Positions 34,636 through 43,838 of a stretch of 63,095 bases of DNA are shown piece after piece. Each line of letters begins with the position of its first letter. Positions within the stretch are counted from its first letter, which is position 1. The translations under genes and the position numbers were made by a program. Location of the stretch: contig JAIETJ010000094.1 of assembly GCA_019745275.1 (NCBI GenBank), forward strand, positions 1 to 63,095, written 5' to 3'. Below the pieces are notes generated by a model. The model saw nothing but the letters and a program-made list of their open reading frames with translations, was not told where the DNA came from and did not search any database. The DNA comes from Pseudomonadaceae bacterium (GTDB lineage: Bacteria; Pseudomonadota; Gammaproteobacteria; Pseudomonadales; Pseudomonadaceae).

Positions 34636-35283
34636 CTAAGGTGCCAAGCGCTGGCGCTGCCAAGCAGCATCGAGCAAGCGATAATTAAGGCGATCGTGCA
34701 AGCGACTGGCGCGCCCCTGCCAAAACTCGATGCGCTCGGGCAGCAGACGATAGCCGCCCCAGTGCTCAGGGCAATGCGGCGTCTTGCTGGCGAAACGCTG
34801 CTCGGTCTGTACCAGTAAAGCCTCTAGCTCGCCACGATCGGCAATTTCTTGGCTCTGCGGTGAAGCCCAAGCGCCAATGCGGCTGCCCAAGGGGCGCACC
34901 TGATAATAAGCATCCGACTCAACCAAGCTAACCCGCTCGACCCGCCCCTCAATGCGCACCTGACGCTCAAGGCTGGGCCAAAAAAAGGTCATCGCCGCAT
35001 ACGGCTGAGCCGCTAACTGCACACCTTTGGCACTCTCGTAATTGGTAAAGAAGGTGAAGCCGCGCTCATCCAAGCCTTTGAGCAATAACACGCGGCAATG
35101 CGGGCGCCCCTGCGCATCGACAGTCGCAAGGGTCATAGCGTTCGGTTCAACCGGGGCCTGCTCGGTGTTTACCGCATCGCTAAACCACTGATGAAACAAG
35201 GCAAAGGGTTCGGCGGGCGCATCGGCTTCAGTCAAACCATCGCGGGTGTAGTCGCGGCGCATGTCGGCCAAGCTTTTGCTCAT
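34636..35283 (-). CDS. pdxH: Pyridoxamine 5'-phosphate oxidase
   Basis: 215 residues, normal length. [41 protein letters not shown] contains the FMN/PNP site. [18 protein letters not shown] follows, and the C-terminal [24 protein letters not shown] is diagnostic. It oxidises PNP or PMP to pyridoxal 5'-phosphate with FMN and O2. AAGGAG is 8 bases upstream. Confidence 0.96.
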   Translation of the reverse strand: MSKSLADMRRDYTRDGLTEADAPAEPFALFHQWFSDAVNTEQAPVEPNAMTLATVDAQGRPHCRVLLLKGLDERGFTFFTNYESAKGVQLAAQPYAAMTFFWPSLERQVRIEGRVERVSLVESDAYYQVRPLGSRIGAWASPQSQEIADRGELEALLVQTEQRFASKTPHCPEHWGGYRLLPERIEFWQGRASRLHDRLNYRLLDAAWQRQRLAP

Positions 35284-35431
35284 GGTAAAACTCCTTTAAG
35301 TTGAGATTGAAGCTTAACCAGCCGCCAGCAACTTAGCTTGATCTGCGACAAGTGCTGGCGAGGCCTAGGGGCGGTTGACGTTTCTCGCGGCAACGCGGCT
35401 CGCTAATGAAGCGGCAACAGACCCTAGCTAT

Positions 35432-36577
35432 TTACAAACACTGGCCCAGCACGCGGGCAAGTTTTTGTGCGCGCGGATCCATCAACACATAGGGGCCGAG
35501 ACTGTTAGTGACGAAACCAAAGGCCACGTCGCGCTCTGGGTCCGCAAAACCGATTGAACCGCCCGCGCCCGGATGACCGAATGCCTGCGGCCCTAAGCCA
35601 AAAGTAGCGTTAGCCACAGTCGGCTGATCGAGCATGCAGCCTAAGCCGAAGCGGGTATCGGTCAACAAGGTTTTATCCGGCCCACAACTGTGCTCGCGAC
35701 GTAACTCTGCCATCAACTGCGCATCGAGCAAGCGACCGCTCAATAAGCCTGCATAAAACCCGGCCAAACTACGCGCGTTGCCGTGACCATTGGCGGCGGG
35801 TTGCTGCATGCGTCGCCATTCGGCTTTGTTGGTACTGGTCATTATTGAGGGCGGATTGGTAAAGGCCCGCGTACTGATTGAACTGGGCTCGGCGAACATG
35901 CATGTGAACAAGCGTTGCGCCGCAGCATCGCCCATGTCGCCTTTAATTCGACTGACGTGCGCTACTCGAGGAAACTCGCTATCGGCCAAGCCGATGTGAA
36001 AATCCAAACCCAACGGCAACACCGTACGCGCCACCACCGACTCGCCTGGTCCGCACCCATCAAGCCGACGCAGCAACTCGCCAAGCAGCCAGCCGTAAGT
36101 GATAGGGGCGTAGCCATGGCCTGTGCCCGGTACCCACCAAGGTTGCTCAGCCGCTAAGGCGGCAGTCATGCAGGCCCAGTCATACAAAGCTTCAGGTGGT
36201 AATAAGGTACGCAATCCGGGCAAACCCGCTTGATGACAGAGTAATTGGCGCACGCTAATGCTTTGCTTGCCAGCGCAAGCAAACTCGGGCCAATAATTAC
36301 CCACCGGGGCGTCAAGCTGCAACTTACCCTCTGCCACCAATTGCAAGACCGCCACGGCGGTAAAGGTTTTGGTGCAGGAGAATAAATTTACCAACGTGTC
36401 GGTGTGCCATGCCTCAAGGCCATCTTTGTCGGCCACGCCGGCCCAAATATCCAGCACGGTTTGCCCGCCGACTTGAATGCACAGGCCGCCACCGCGCTGT
36501 TGCGGGTCGCTAAAGAGCTCGGCAAAGGCGTCTTTAACCGGTTCAAATTGCAGTTCAAAAAAACCTTGAATGGACAC
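35432..36577 (-). CDS. Class C beta-lactamase-fold serine hydrolase (EstB-like)
   Basis: 381 residues from a GTG at 36577, which has GGAG about 9 bases upstream; an ATG 24 bases earlier lacks one. Active-site SxxK is Ser67-Cys-Thr-Lys70 (LFSCTKT) and the Tyr motif is in YAPITYGWLLGE near 155. GHPGAGGSIGFADPE near 345 replaces the KTG motif as in esterases. Without a signal peptide it is probably a cytosolic esterase or peptidase rather than an antibiotic-resistance enzyme. Confidence 0.9.
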   Translation of the reverse strand: MSIQGFFELQFEPVKDAFAELFSDPQQRGGGLCIQVGGQTVLDIWAGVADKDGLEAWHTDTLVNLFSCTKTFTAVAVLQLVAEGKLQLDAPVGNYWPEFACAGKQSISVRQLLCHQAGLPGLRTLLPPEALYDWACMTAALAAEQPWWVPGTGHGYAPITYGWLLGELLRRLDGCGPGESVVARTVLPLGLDFHIGLADSEFPRVAHVSRIKGDMGDAAAQRLFTCMFAEPSSISTRAFTNPPSIMTSTNKAEWRRMQQPAANGHGNARSLAGFYAGLLSGRLLDAQLMAELRREHSCGPDKTLLTDTRFGLGCMLDQPTVANATFGLGPQAFGHPGAGGSIGFADPERDVAFGFVTNSLGPYVLMDPRAQKLARVLGQCL

Positions 36578-36689
36578 GCGCTTACTCCAGTGGCGAGGCA
36601 TAGGTGAACGGCATTGTTACAGCCTGCCGTGCACCCTGTGAACCCTCCAAGCGCATTGCTATGGCGCTATAAGTCGGCCGAATAAGTCC

Positions 36690-38888
36690 TTATGGCGCGC
36701 CTGTGACAGGCATCGGAAAACCCTCTTTAAGCACGGCTAAGTTGGCCTTACGCACGCCCTCAACGAAACCTTGGAACGGGCGATCAGTAATGCCCACCAA
36801 GCCAAGGTGGCCGTTCTCGCCATCCAACAAACGGCCACTGAGCGGTTGGTCGAGATACTGAAACCAATGCACGCCAACAATCAGTGGCTCGGCCAACGCT
36901 TGCTTGAGGAAGTTGGCATAGGCCGGCGCGCGCTCCTCCTCTTTGTACACCTCGCTTACGCCACCCCAGAACGGCCCACGATCACGCGAACCGAAATGAA
37001 ACTCGGTCACCAGCACCGGTTTGTCCAACGCCCGCAACGCAGCGAAGTCATAACCGTGCTGTGGCTCGCGGGTATAGAAGTTAAAGCTCAATACATCGCA
37101 ATACTGCGCGCAGGCGGCCACCGCCTCTGGGGTGCTGATGGCAAAGCGTCCACCGAGCAACAGGTGATTAGGCGAGTGCCATTGCAGCGAGTCGGTAATG
37201 GTTTTGAAGTAGGTGTCGGCAAACAGGCGTTGAAAGCGTTGTAAGTCCTGTTCGATGGCGGGATGTTCGGCGCTCGGCAGCGGCGCTTGAAAGCCCGGAT
37301 CTTCCATTAATTCCCACGCGGGCAGCTCAATCCCCCACGCGCTGGAAAGTCCCTGTTGATTACGGTACTTGTCGCGTAGTTGCTTAAGAAATGCCCGCTT
37401 GGCCGGCACATCAGTGGTCAAGCGTAAGGTGTTATAGGCCAGGGCGTAACGCGCTGCAGGTTCGTTGCCGGGACCGGCCCATGCCAACTCGTTATCCGCA
37501 AAATAACCCAGCAGCCAAGGGTCTTCTCGATGATCGCGCGCGGCAATCGCCACCGCGCGCTCGGTGGCCAAGGCAAAGCGCGGGTCAAATGGGTCTGGCA
37601 TGCCACCCCACCAATCGAGCCCGGTGCTGATGGTGGCGAAGTCGCCATGGATCAACAGCGGAATACTGTAAGGCACCCGTTGCGCGCTCATCAGCGCCGG
37701 TTCGCTCCAGTTGCCAATGGTGTTAAAACCCCAGGCCTGCAAACGGTCAAGGGTATGCGCAGCCCAAGTGGCGAGCGGTTGCGGGCCATAACTGCGTTCT
37801 AGGTTGGCGCCATAAAAGTCAAACCAACGACCATGGTCAAACGCCCGGCCTTTGCTGGCACCGGTGTCGCTGCGGTTATCGCCGCTGCCGAAATGACTGG
37901 CCAACGCCTCGCCCTCTTTGGGCAGCGCAGCAAACATCGATTCACGACCTTCAACATAGGTTTGGCTGTTGTCGGGAGCGACGGTATTGACCCCTAACGA
38001 ATAAAACGGATGACCTTCCGGGGTGACTAAATACCAGCGACCGTCGCGCTTTTCCGTGCGAAAGAAGCCCTTAGCGTCGAAACTTGGACCGACCAGCAAG
38101 CCGCCGAACTGATCCTGCTTGGGGCGCTCGGCTAACCAGCTGTTAAGTTGTGCCTGCTCTTTGCTGGCGGCAGTTTTCAACTGCGCATCGCTGCTGACTT
38201 TTTCTGGCCACTGGCCGCGCGCAAACTGCCCATAGGCATCGACGATATTGCCGTAGGCTGCCGCTTGCACAGGCGCGACCTGCTGCACGCCAAAACGACC
38301 AAGCAGAATGCTCTGGGTGGCATTCGGCTGGTTCAACGACAGCGTCACTGCGACCACTTGGCTAGCATTAAGTTCGCCGATCACGGTGCTGGCCAGCAGT
38401 ACATTTTTGCCCTCAAAACGCCACGGCATTGGCGGCCCCGCTCGCATACCGTGCAGTAGCGGCGTAGTCGCTTGCAGCGGCACCAGCAAGGTTTGTGCAG
38501 GCCCCGCCGGCAAGGCAATGCTGCTGCGCAGCAACTTGCCGTCGGCACTTTCAATTTGCACCTCAAGGGTCAAGGCCCAATCCATGGCATTTTGCACCCG
38601 CAGGCTCATACCGCCCGCAGTTGACCAGTCCCAAGCGCCATTTTGCGGAGTTAGACGCAGGCTCGGTTGCGCGGCCGGGTTGAAATTGAGCCGGCGCAAA
38701 ATCTCACCGTCGCTGCTCACCTCAGCCGTTAGGCTCGGCAAGCTAGCGTCACGAGTGACAATTTGCACCACGTCCATAGGCTTAACAAAGTTGTACAGCG
38801 TCTGATCATCGGCGGCGTGCACTGCGGGCACGGAAAAAAACCCGGCAAAACACAGGGCAACCAGCGGGCGAAAGGAACACAACAGCAT
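36690..38888 (-). CDS. GH50-like beta-agarase family glycoside hydrolase, exported
   Basis: 732 residues: signal peptide to about 25 (AVHA), an N-terminal beta-sandwich-like region (about 30-220), then a TIM-barrel. General acid/base is probably Glu467 in YFADNELAW and nucleophile Glu629 in VLVTEFHFGSRDRG, the clan GH-A arrangement. Length, the GRWYLVTPEGHPFYSLGVNTV motif and WFQYLDQPLSGR match GH50 agarases. It is a periplasmic or secreted enzyme for galactan-type polysaccharide. No neighbouring sugar transport genes, which is unusual for an agar pathway. AGGAGAG is 8 bases before the start. Confidence 0.82.
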   Translation of the reverse strand: MLLCSFRPLVALCFAGFFSVPAVHAADDQTLYNFVKPMDVVQIVTRDASLPSLTAEVSSDGEILRRLNFNPAAQPSLRLTPQNGAWDWSTAGGMSLRVQNAMDWALTLEVQIESADGKLLRSSIALPAGPAQTLLVPLQATTPLLHGMRAGPPMPWRFEGKNVLLASTVIGELNASQVVAVTLSLNQPNATQSILLGRFGVQQVAPVQAAAYGNIVDAYGQFARGQWPEKVSSDAQLKTAASKEQAQLNSWLAERPKQDQFGGLLVGPSFDAKGFFRTEKRDGRWYLVTPEGHPFYSLGVNTVAPDNSQTYVEGRESMFAALPKEGEALASHFGSGDNRSDTGASKGRAFDHGRWFDFYGANLERSYGPQPLATWAAHTLDRLQAWGFNTIGNWSEPALMSAQRVPYSIPLLIHGDFATISTGLDWWGGMPDPFDPRFALATERAVAIAARDHREDPWLLGYFADNELAWAGPGNEPAARYALAYNTLRLTTDVPAKRAFLKQLRDKYRNQQGLSSAWGIELPAWELMEDPGFQAPLPSAEHPAIEQDLQRFQRLFADTYFKTITDSLQWHSPNHLLLGGRFAISTPEAVAACAQYCDVLSFNFYTREPQHGYDFAALRALDKPVLVTEFHFGSRDRGPFWGGVSEVYKEEERAPAYANFLKQALAEPLIVGVHWFQYLDQPLSGRLLDGENGHLGLVGITDRPFQGFVEGVRKANLAVLKEGFPMPVTGAP

Positions 38889-39069
38889 TACGACGCTCTC
38901 CTAGACTTAAAACCTACCAGCCAGCGCTGGCATGACTCGTTGATACCGCCATTGTGCGGCAGCGCAGCGGCTTTTGTCTTTTAAAGGACAGTTGTTTTGT
39001 AAAAACTTCAGGCAAGAATCGTGTTTGCTGACTATGTTTTCCCTATCCAACACAAAAAGAGATAACGGT

Positions 39070-39894
39070 ATGGAACTCAACGCACTTTTTGACCAGTTGC
39101 ACAGCTTGCCTAGCATCCCAAAAGTGGCTCAAGAGCTGATTTTGCAATTCGACAACCCGAGCACCAGCGTTGACAGCGTGGCCCGCAATATCGCCTTGGA
39201 TCCGGTTATTGCGGCAAAAGTACTGCGTTTGGCTAACTCGGCACGCTTTCGGGGTGCCCGCGAGGCCACCAGCGTTGAAGACGCAGCCATGCGCCTTGGG
39301 TTCAACACCTTACGCACCCTGGTGCTGGCCTCGGCGGTGACTGGCGCATTTAAAACTGATTCAGGCTTTGATCTTAAAAGTTTTTGGATTCATACATTTC
39401 AGGTTGCTGGCATCTGCCGGATGCTCGCCAAACAACGTGGCGAGGCAATGGAAACAGCCTTCACCTGCGGCATGATGCACAACATCGGCGAACTGCTGAT
39501 TCAAACCGGCGCGCCCGAGTTAGCCGCACAACTCAACCGCAGTGGCAAAACCGATGCCGCTCAGCGCGTCGCGCTGGAAACCCTCCAACTGGGCTTTGGC
39601 TTCCCCGAAGTAGGGGCCGAACTCGCCCGCCGCTGGCAGTTACCCAAACTGATTCAAGATGCCATCGCCTTCCAAGCTCGGCCCAACCAAGCTCCAGCAG
39701 ATAGCCTGCTGCCATTACTGATCGCCCAAGCGGTGCATATCGCCGAAACCGTGCGCACCCATGGAGGAGTTACCGAGGAAGCCAAAGCAGCGTTAAGCGG
39801 CCCGCTGTTTGAGAGCATTGACCGCGACAAGCTATTTGCTGCACTGGAAGAGTCACTGGAAGCCGATAAAGCCTTCGCGCAAATGCTCAGCTAA
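39070..39894 (+). CDS. HDOD-domain signalling protein
   Basis: 274 residues from MELNALFDQLHSLPSIPKVAQELI; upstream frame is not conserved-looking. The HDOD domain spans about 10-205 with LPSIPKVAQELILQFDNPSTSVDSVARNIALDPVIAAKVLRLANSARF and MMHNIGELL (a degenerate HD: H and no catalytic D pair). HDOD proteins are non-enzymatic adaptors in bacterial signalling, often with c-di-GMP or chemotaxis. No second domain. Ends at a strong hairpin. Confidence 0.88.
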   Translation: MELNALFDQLHSLPSIPKVAQELILQFDNPSTSVDSVARNIALDPVIAAKVLRLANSARFRGAREATSVEDAAMRLGFNTLRTLVLASAVTGAFKTDSGFDLKSFWIHTFQVAGICRMLAKQRGEAMETAFTCGMMHNIGELLIQTGAPELAAQLNRSGKTDAAQRVALETLQLGFGFPEVGAELARRWQLPKLIQDAIAFQARPNQAPADSLLPLLIAQAVHIAETVRTHGGVTEEAKAALSGPLFESIDRDKLFAALEESLEADKAFAQMLS

Positions 39895-39901
39895 CGCCTC
39901 C

Positions 39902-39936
39902 CTAGGCCTTAGACCTGCGACAGGTCTAAGGCCTAG
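39902..39936. terminator. Terminator-like hairpin between HDOD and dinG
   Basis: Perfect 16-bp arms CTAGGCCTTAGACCTG / CAGGTCTAAGGCCTAG with loop CGA; no T run, but it lies between convergent stops. Confidence 0.65.
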
Positions 39937-39947
39937 CGGCTACGGAC

Positions 39948-42092
39948 TTAATCAATAATCCGCTTGAACGGTGGCAAGGCGTTTAAAATCGCCTTGCCAT
40001 ACCGCTGGGTCACCACCCGCCGGTCCAACAGAGTAATAGTCCCTCGATCTTCTTCAGTACGCAGCAAACGTCCGCACGCTTGCACCAAGCGCAATGAAGC
40101 ATCGGGCACGGCCAATTCCATAAAGGGATTGCCGCCACGCGCCTCAATCCACTCCGACAAGGCCGCCTCCACAGGATCATCCGGTACGGCAAAGGGGATT
40201 TTGGCGATCACCACGTGCTCGCAATAGGCACCGGGCAAATCCACCCCTTCGGCAAAACTGGCCAAACCAAACAACACACTGGCATCGCCCCCATCAACCC
40301 GGGCTTTGTGCTTATTGAGGGTTTCTTGCTTGGACAAATTGCCTTGAATAAATACCCGCTTACGCCACTCACGCTCCAGACCGTCGAACACCTCTTGCAT
40401 CTGCTTGCGCGAGGAGAACAACACCAAGGTGCCTCGCGAGCCTTCAACCAGCCCCGGCAACTCACGAATAATCGCCGCGGTGTGGGCCACCGAATCACGC
40501 GGATCGGCGCGTAAATCAGGCACTCGCAGCACGCCGGCATCGGCATGCTGAAACGGGCTAGGCGCGACAGTGGTAACTGCGCCCTTGGGCAAGCCGGCAC
40601 GCATCCGGTAGCGATCGAAGGTGCCCAGTGCGGTCAGGGTGGCGGAGGTGACGACTGCACCGTAAGCAACATTCCACAAATTGCGCCGCAGGGTTTCCGC
40701 GGCCAGAATCGGGCTGGCGTTGACCTCGATATCAAACAGCGCGCCGCTCTCGGCCAAGCTCAACCAGCGCGCCATCGGCGGGTTGTCTTGCGGGTCTTCG
40801 GTGCTAAAGGCCGTCCACAGCTCCCAATTGCCCTGGGCGCGAGTCAACAAGCTGCCAAACAGCGGATACCACTCCTCAGCTTGATGGCTGGCGATGCCAA
40901 TGCTGACTTCGCCATCCATGGCTTTTTTCAGCTGCTCGGTCAGGCGGGTAAATAAGTCGTTTAACCGCGCGAAACCTTTCTTTAACTCAATAGCCATCTC
41001 GCGTAAGTGTTCCGGCACCAGCCCTCCAACGAAGCGATGGCGCGGGCGCTCGCGGCCCTGCATATCTTCGCCGGCGCGAAAGTCCGCCAACTGCTCGCAG
41101 GCGCTGAACATAAACTGCTGCTGGGTTTTGATTTCCCGCGCCAACTCCGGCACCTGCTCAATCAAGCGGCCGAGATCACCCGGCAACGGATGCTGAGCGA
41201 GCAACTTGGCCAGGTTCTTGGCGGTTTGCTCCAACCAATCGGCGGTGGAGCGTAACCGAGTGAAATGAGCGAAATGACCAATGGCCTTGTCTGGCAGGTG
41301 ATGGCCCTCATCGAACACATACAGAGTGTCGCGCGGGTCGGGCAACACCGCCCCGCCGCCCAAAGCAAGGTCGGCGAGGACCATGTCATGGTTGGTGACA
41401 ATCACATCGACTTTGCTCATGCCTTCTCGGGCCTTGTAAAAGGCGCACTGCTGAAAGTTTGGGCAATGACGATTGGTGCACTGGCTGTGATCGGTGGTCA
41501 GGCGCGCCCAATCTGGGTCTTCCAACGCCTCGGACCAACTGTCTCGGTCGCCATCCCAATGATTGCCTGCAAGCTTTTCGATCATTTGAGTAAACAGCTT
41601 TTGGCTGCGCTCATCGACCTCAATGTTAAAGCCTTCTTCGGCAAACAATTGCGCAGTAGCGCTTTGCGCTTGGCCCTCCTGCAGCAACAAATCAAGCTTG
41701 GATAAACACAGGTAGCGGCCACGACCCTTGGCCAGGGCAAAAGTGAAATTAAGCCCACTGTTGCGCAAAATATCCGGTAAATCTTTGTGCACTACCTGTT
41801 CTTGCAGTGCCACTGTGGCGGTGGCAATCACCAGCCGCTTACCAGCGGCCTTGGCCAAGGGAATAGTCGCCAAACAATAGGCCACGGTTTTGCCGGTGCC
41901 GGTGCCGGCTTCAACCACCACCACGGCCGGGTTACCATCGCGGCGATTATCCTCATCGGTACTGATTGACCCCAAGGCTTTGGCCACCTCGGCGATCATC
42001 AAGCGTTGGCCATAACGCGCCTTTAAGCTCTTGGCTTCAAGAAAACGCGAATAGGCACCCTGGATTTGCGACTTGAGTTCAGTACTGAGCAT
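39948..42092 (-). CDS. dinG: ATP-dependent DNA helicase DinG
   Basis: 714 residues. Walker A EAGTGTGKTVAYCLATIPLA (about 60-80), Fe-S cluster cysteines within CLSKLD...CTNRHCPNFQQCAFYKARE (about 125-225), DEGH box in YVFDEGHHLPDKA, and C-terminal motif VI QACGRLLRTEEDRG. It is an XPD-like 5'-3' helicase for R-loops, D-loops and damaged forks. Long variant as in Pseudomonas. No LexA box is evident in the short 97-base divergent space shared with the CopD-like gene. Confidence 0.95.
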   Translation of the reverse strand: MLSTELKSQIQGAYSRFLEAKSLKARYGQRLMIAEVAKALGSISTDEDNRRDGNPAVVVVEAGTGTGKTVAYCLATIPLAKAAGKRLVIATATVALQEQVVHKDLPDILRNSGLNFTFALAKGRGRYLCLSKLDLLLQEGQAQSATAQLFAEEGFNIEVDERSQKLFTQMIEKLAGNHWDGDRDSWSEALEDPDWARLTTDHSQCTNRHCPNFQQCAFYKAREGMSKVDVIVTNHDMVLADLALGGGAVLPDPRDTLYVFDEGHHLPDKAIGHFAHFTRLRSTADWLEQTAKNLAKLLAQHPLPGDLGRLIEQVPELAREIKTQQQFMFSACEQLADFRAGEDMQGRERPRHRFVGGLVPEHLREMAIELKKGFARLNDLFTRLTEQLKKAMDGEVSIGIASHQAEEWYPLFGSLLTRAQGNWELWTAFSTEDPQDNPPMARWLSLAESGALFDIEVNASPILAAETLRRNLWNVAYGAVVTSATLTALGTFDRYRMRAGLPKGAVTTVAPSPFQHADAGVLRVPDLRADPRDSVAHTAAIIRELPGLVEGSRGTLVLFSSRKQMQEVFDGLEREWRKRVFIQGNLSKQETLNKHKARVDGGDASVLFGLASFAEGVDLPGAYCEHVVIAKIPFAVPDDPVEAALSEWIEARGGNPFMELAVPDASLRLVQACGRLLRTEEDRGTITLLDRRVVTQRYGKAILNALPPFKRIID

Positions 42093-42189
42093 GGAGGTCT
42101 ACGACAACGAAAAGGCTGGATAAATTTTCAGTAGTTTAACCGGGCCGCTATGATAATACCCGCCCACCATTAGCCAAAGGCCAGCCCGC

Positions 42190-42654
42190 ATGACCATCGA
42201 CAGCTTTACCTATGCCCTGCATGTACTCGGCGCCCTGATTTGGGTGGGCGGGATGTTTTTCGCCTGGATGGTCCTACGCCCAGCGACAGTCAGCACCCTA
42301 GCGGGGCCTGCGCGCCTGACGCTGTGGTTAGAGGTGTTTCGCCGGTTCTTCCACTGGGTATGGGTGGCCGTACTGCTGCTGCCGATCAGTGGCGTGGCCA
42401 TGCTCGACTCACGCTTCGGCGGTTTTGCCGGGGCACCCCAGTACGTGCAGATCATGATGGGCCTGTATCTGGCCATGCTGGCGTTGTTTTTACGCGTGCA
42501 GATGCTACAACTGCCACAGTTGCGCCAAGCCGTCAGCCGCGAAGACTGGCCGGCCGGCGTCGACGCACTGGGCAAAATCCGTCGGCTGCTGGGTTTTAAT
42601 CTGTTGCTGGGGCTAAGTTTGGTGGCGATTGCAGCGGCCCGTGCAAACATTTAA
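42190..42654 (+). CDS. CopD-family membrane protein
   Basis: 154 residues, four membrane helices. The helix-1 motif YALHVLGALIWVGGMFFAWMVLRP with His11 is the CopD family signature; further FFHWVWVAVLLLPISGVAML and LGFNLLLGLSLVAIAAARA. The family is linked to copper import or haem chemistry, but this short version often stands alone and has unknown function. Divergent from dinG. Confidence 0.85.
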   Translation: MTIDSFTYALHVLGALIWVGGMFFAWMVLRPATVSTLAGPARLTLWLEVFRRFFHWVWVAVLLLPISGVAMLDSRFGGFAGAPQYVQIMMGLYLAMLALFLRVQMLQLPQLRQAVSREDWPAGVDALGKIRRLLGFNLLLGLSLVAIAAARANI

Positions 42655-42679
42655 AACCGAGTCCAACAATCTGCAGGGC

Positions 42680-43450
42680 TCAGATATCTGTTTCACGGCG
42701 CAACTTGAAACTGCCTTCAGCCCCAGAATCACCGGACTTACCCGCGGCGCCAATGCGGCCCTGACTGCCGCCAGCAGCGTCATACACCAGACAGCTATTA
42801 ATCGCGCCACCGCTGCCACCGTTACCTGCAACACCCGCTAAACCACCGGCGCCACCCTGCAACTTGACCGTCAGCGCTTGCGCAGGAAAATCCTCTGGAA
42901 CTTCTACGCGCAACTGACCACCTGCCGCGCCGGACTGGCCATCACCCGCCGGCTGACCATTCTCGCCGTCTGTGGCTTGCCCCCAAAAACAACCTCCCGA
43001 TTCTCCGGCAAGCCCGTCTTTACCGTTGTGTCCTGCAGCACCGGCGCCGCCACGCACATCTAAGGTTAAGTCACTCAACTGCACACTGCCCAGCCGCAGG
43101 TTCAGGGCACGACCAGCAGTCGCTGGCTGCTTGCTTGTACCTGCAGCGCCACGCGCGCTGATGTGGCTACCTGCGGCGAGTTCGGCGCTTTGTACTTGCA
43201 GGTTAAAGGCTTGCGCACTTGGGGCAATGCCTATGTGTGCATCACGCCCGAGGTGCAACTCAGCCACGTGTAACTCATTGAGGCTGGCGGGCAGCAATAA
43301 GGTGGCATTGTCAGCCACCTCTAAACGCGTCAACAGCAAGCTCGCACCACTGGCCGGCAAACGCAGCAGGGTATTGGCCTCAACCTTCATTTGCGCGTCC
43401 GCCACAGCCCATGAGCAGCCCAAAAGTGCCATCCAGCATAAATTACGCAT
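42680..43450 (-). CDS. Exported Gly-rich collagen-like protein
   Basis: 256 residues from MRNLCWMALLGCSWAVADAQ, a signal peptide cut near 19. The first 100 residues have repeats resembling a beta-helix (LEVADNATLLLPASLNELHV, AELHLGRDAHIGIAP). Then come Gly-rich stretches: RGGAGAAGHNGKDGLAGESGG, AGDGQSGAAGG and GGAGGLAGVAGNGGSGG, with collagen-like G-x-y spacing. Two Cys may form a disulfide. No recognised domain. Its start overlaps the DUF1145 gene by 8 bases, so translation is linked. Secreted surface or matrix protein by inference. Confidence 0.72.
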   Translation of the reverse strand: MRNLCWMALLGCSWAVADAQMKVEANTLLRLPASGASLLLTRLEVADNATLLLPASLNELHVAELHLGRDAHIGIAPSAQAFNLQVQSAELAAGSHISARGAAGTSKQPATAGRALNLRLGSVQLSDLTLDVRGGAGAAGHNGKDGLAGESGGCFWGQATDGENGQPAGDGQSGAAGGQLRVEVPEDFPAQALTVKLQGGAGGLAGVAGNGGSGGAINSCLVYDAAGGSQGRIGAAGKSGDSGAEGSFKLRRETDI

Positions 43451-43721
43451 GCTCACTCTCCGTGACCACAACGGGCGCCAGCCCATACAGGTGAAACATC
43501 CCAAACAGCATGACTTGCAGACCCTCCAGACAAGGTTTAGGCCGGTTTTGCAAACGGGATTTAAACAGCAGCAACTCAAGCGCATGTGCCAGCAACACTA
43601 ATGCACCTGTCGCATGCAGGAGCAAGCCAAAGGGTTTGGCAAAGCTGGCGAATAGATTCATCAGCACCAGCGCCCAAAACAGCAACGTTAGTAACTTCCC
43701 TAAAAGCAAAAAAACGCGCAT
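43443..43721 (-). CDS. DUF1145 membrane protein
   Basis: 92 residues from MRVFLLLGKLLTLLFWALVLMNL. Three membrane helices with the family pattern GKLLTLLFWALV, PFGLLLHATGALVLLAHALELLLF, and the loop KPCLEGLQVMLFGMFHLYGLAPVV. Function unknown. Its stop lies inside the first codons of the Gly-rich protein gene. Confidence 0.85.
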   Translation of the reverse strand: MRVFLLLGKLLTLLFWALVLMNLFASFAKPFGLLLHATGALVLLAHALELLLFKSRLQNRPKPCLEGLQVMLFGMFHLYGLAPVVVTESEHA

Positions 43722-43792
43722 ATCGCCCCGTCCATTAGTGGTTTTATTTGCCTGCACCATAACTGCTAAGTTGCGCTCGGGGCTAGCGCTCG

Positions 43793-43819
43793 CAAAAAAA
43801 TGGGGAGCCTAAGCTCCCC
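43793..43819 (-). terminator. Rho-independent terminator after the first OmpA lipoprotein gene
   Basis: GGGGAGCCTAAGCTCCCC hairpin (43802-43819) with a following T7 run on the minus strand, 20 bases after the stop at 43839. Confidence 0.88.
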
Positions 43820-43838
43820 TGTTGGTATTACCAGTAGT

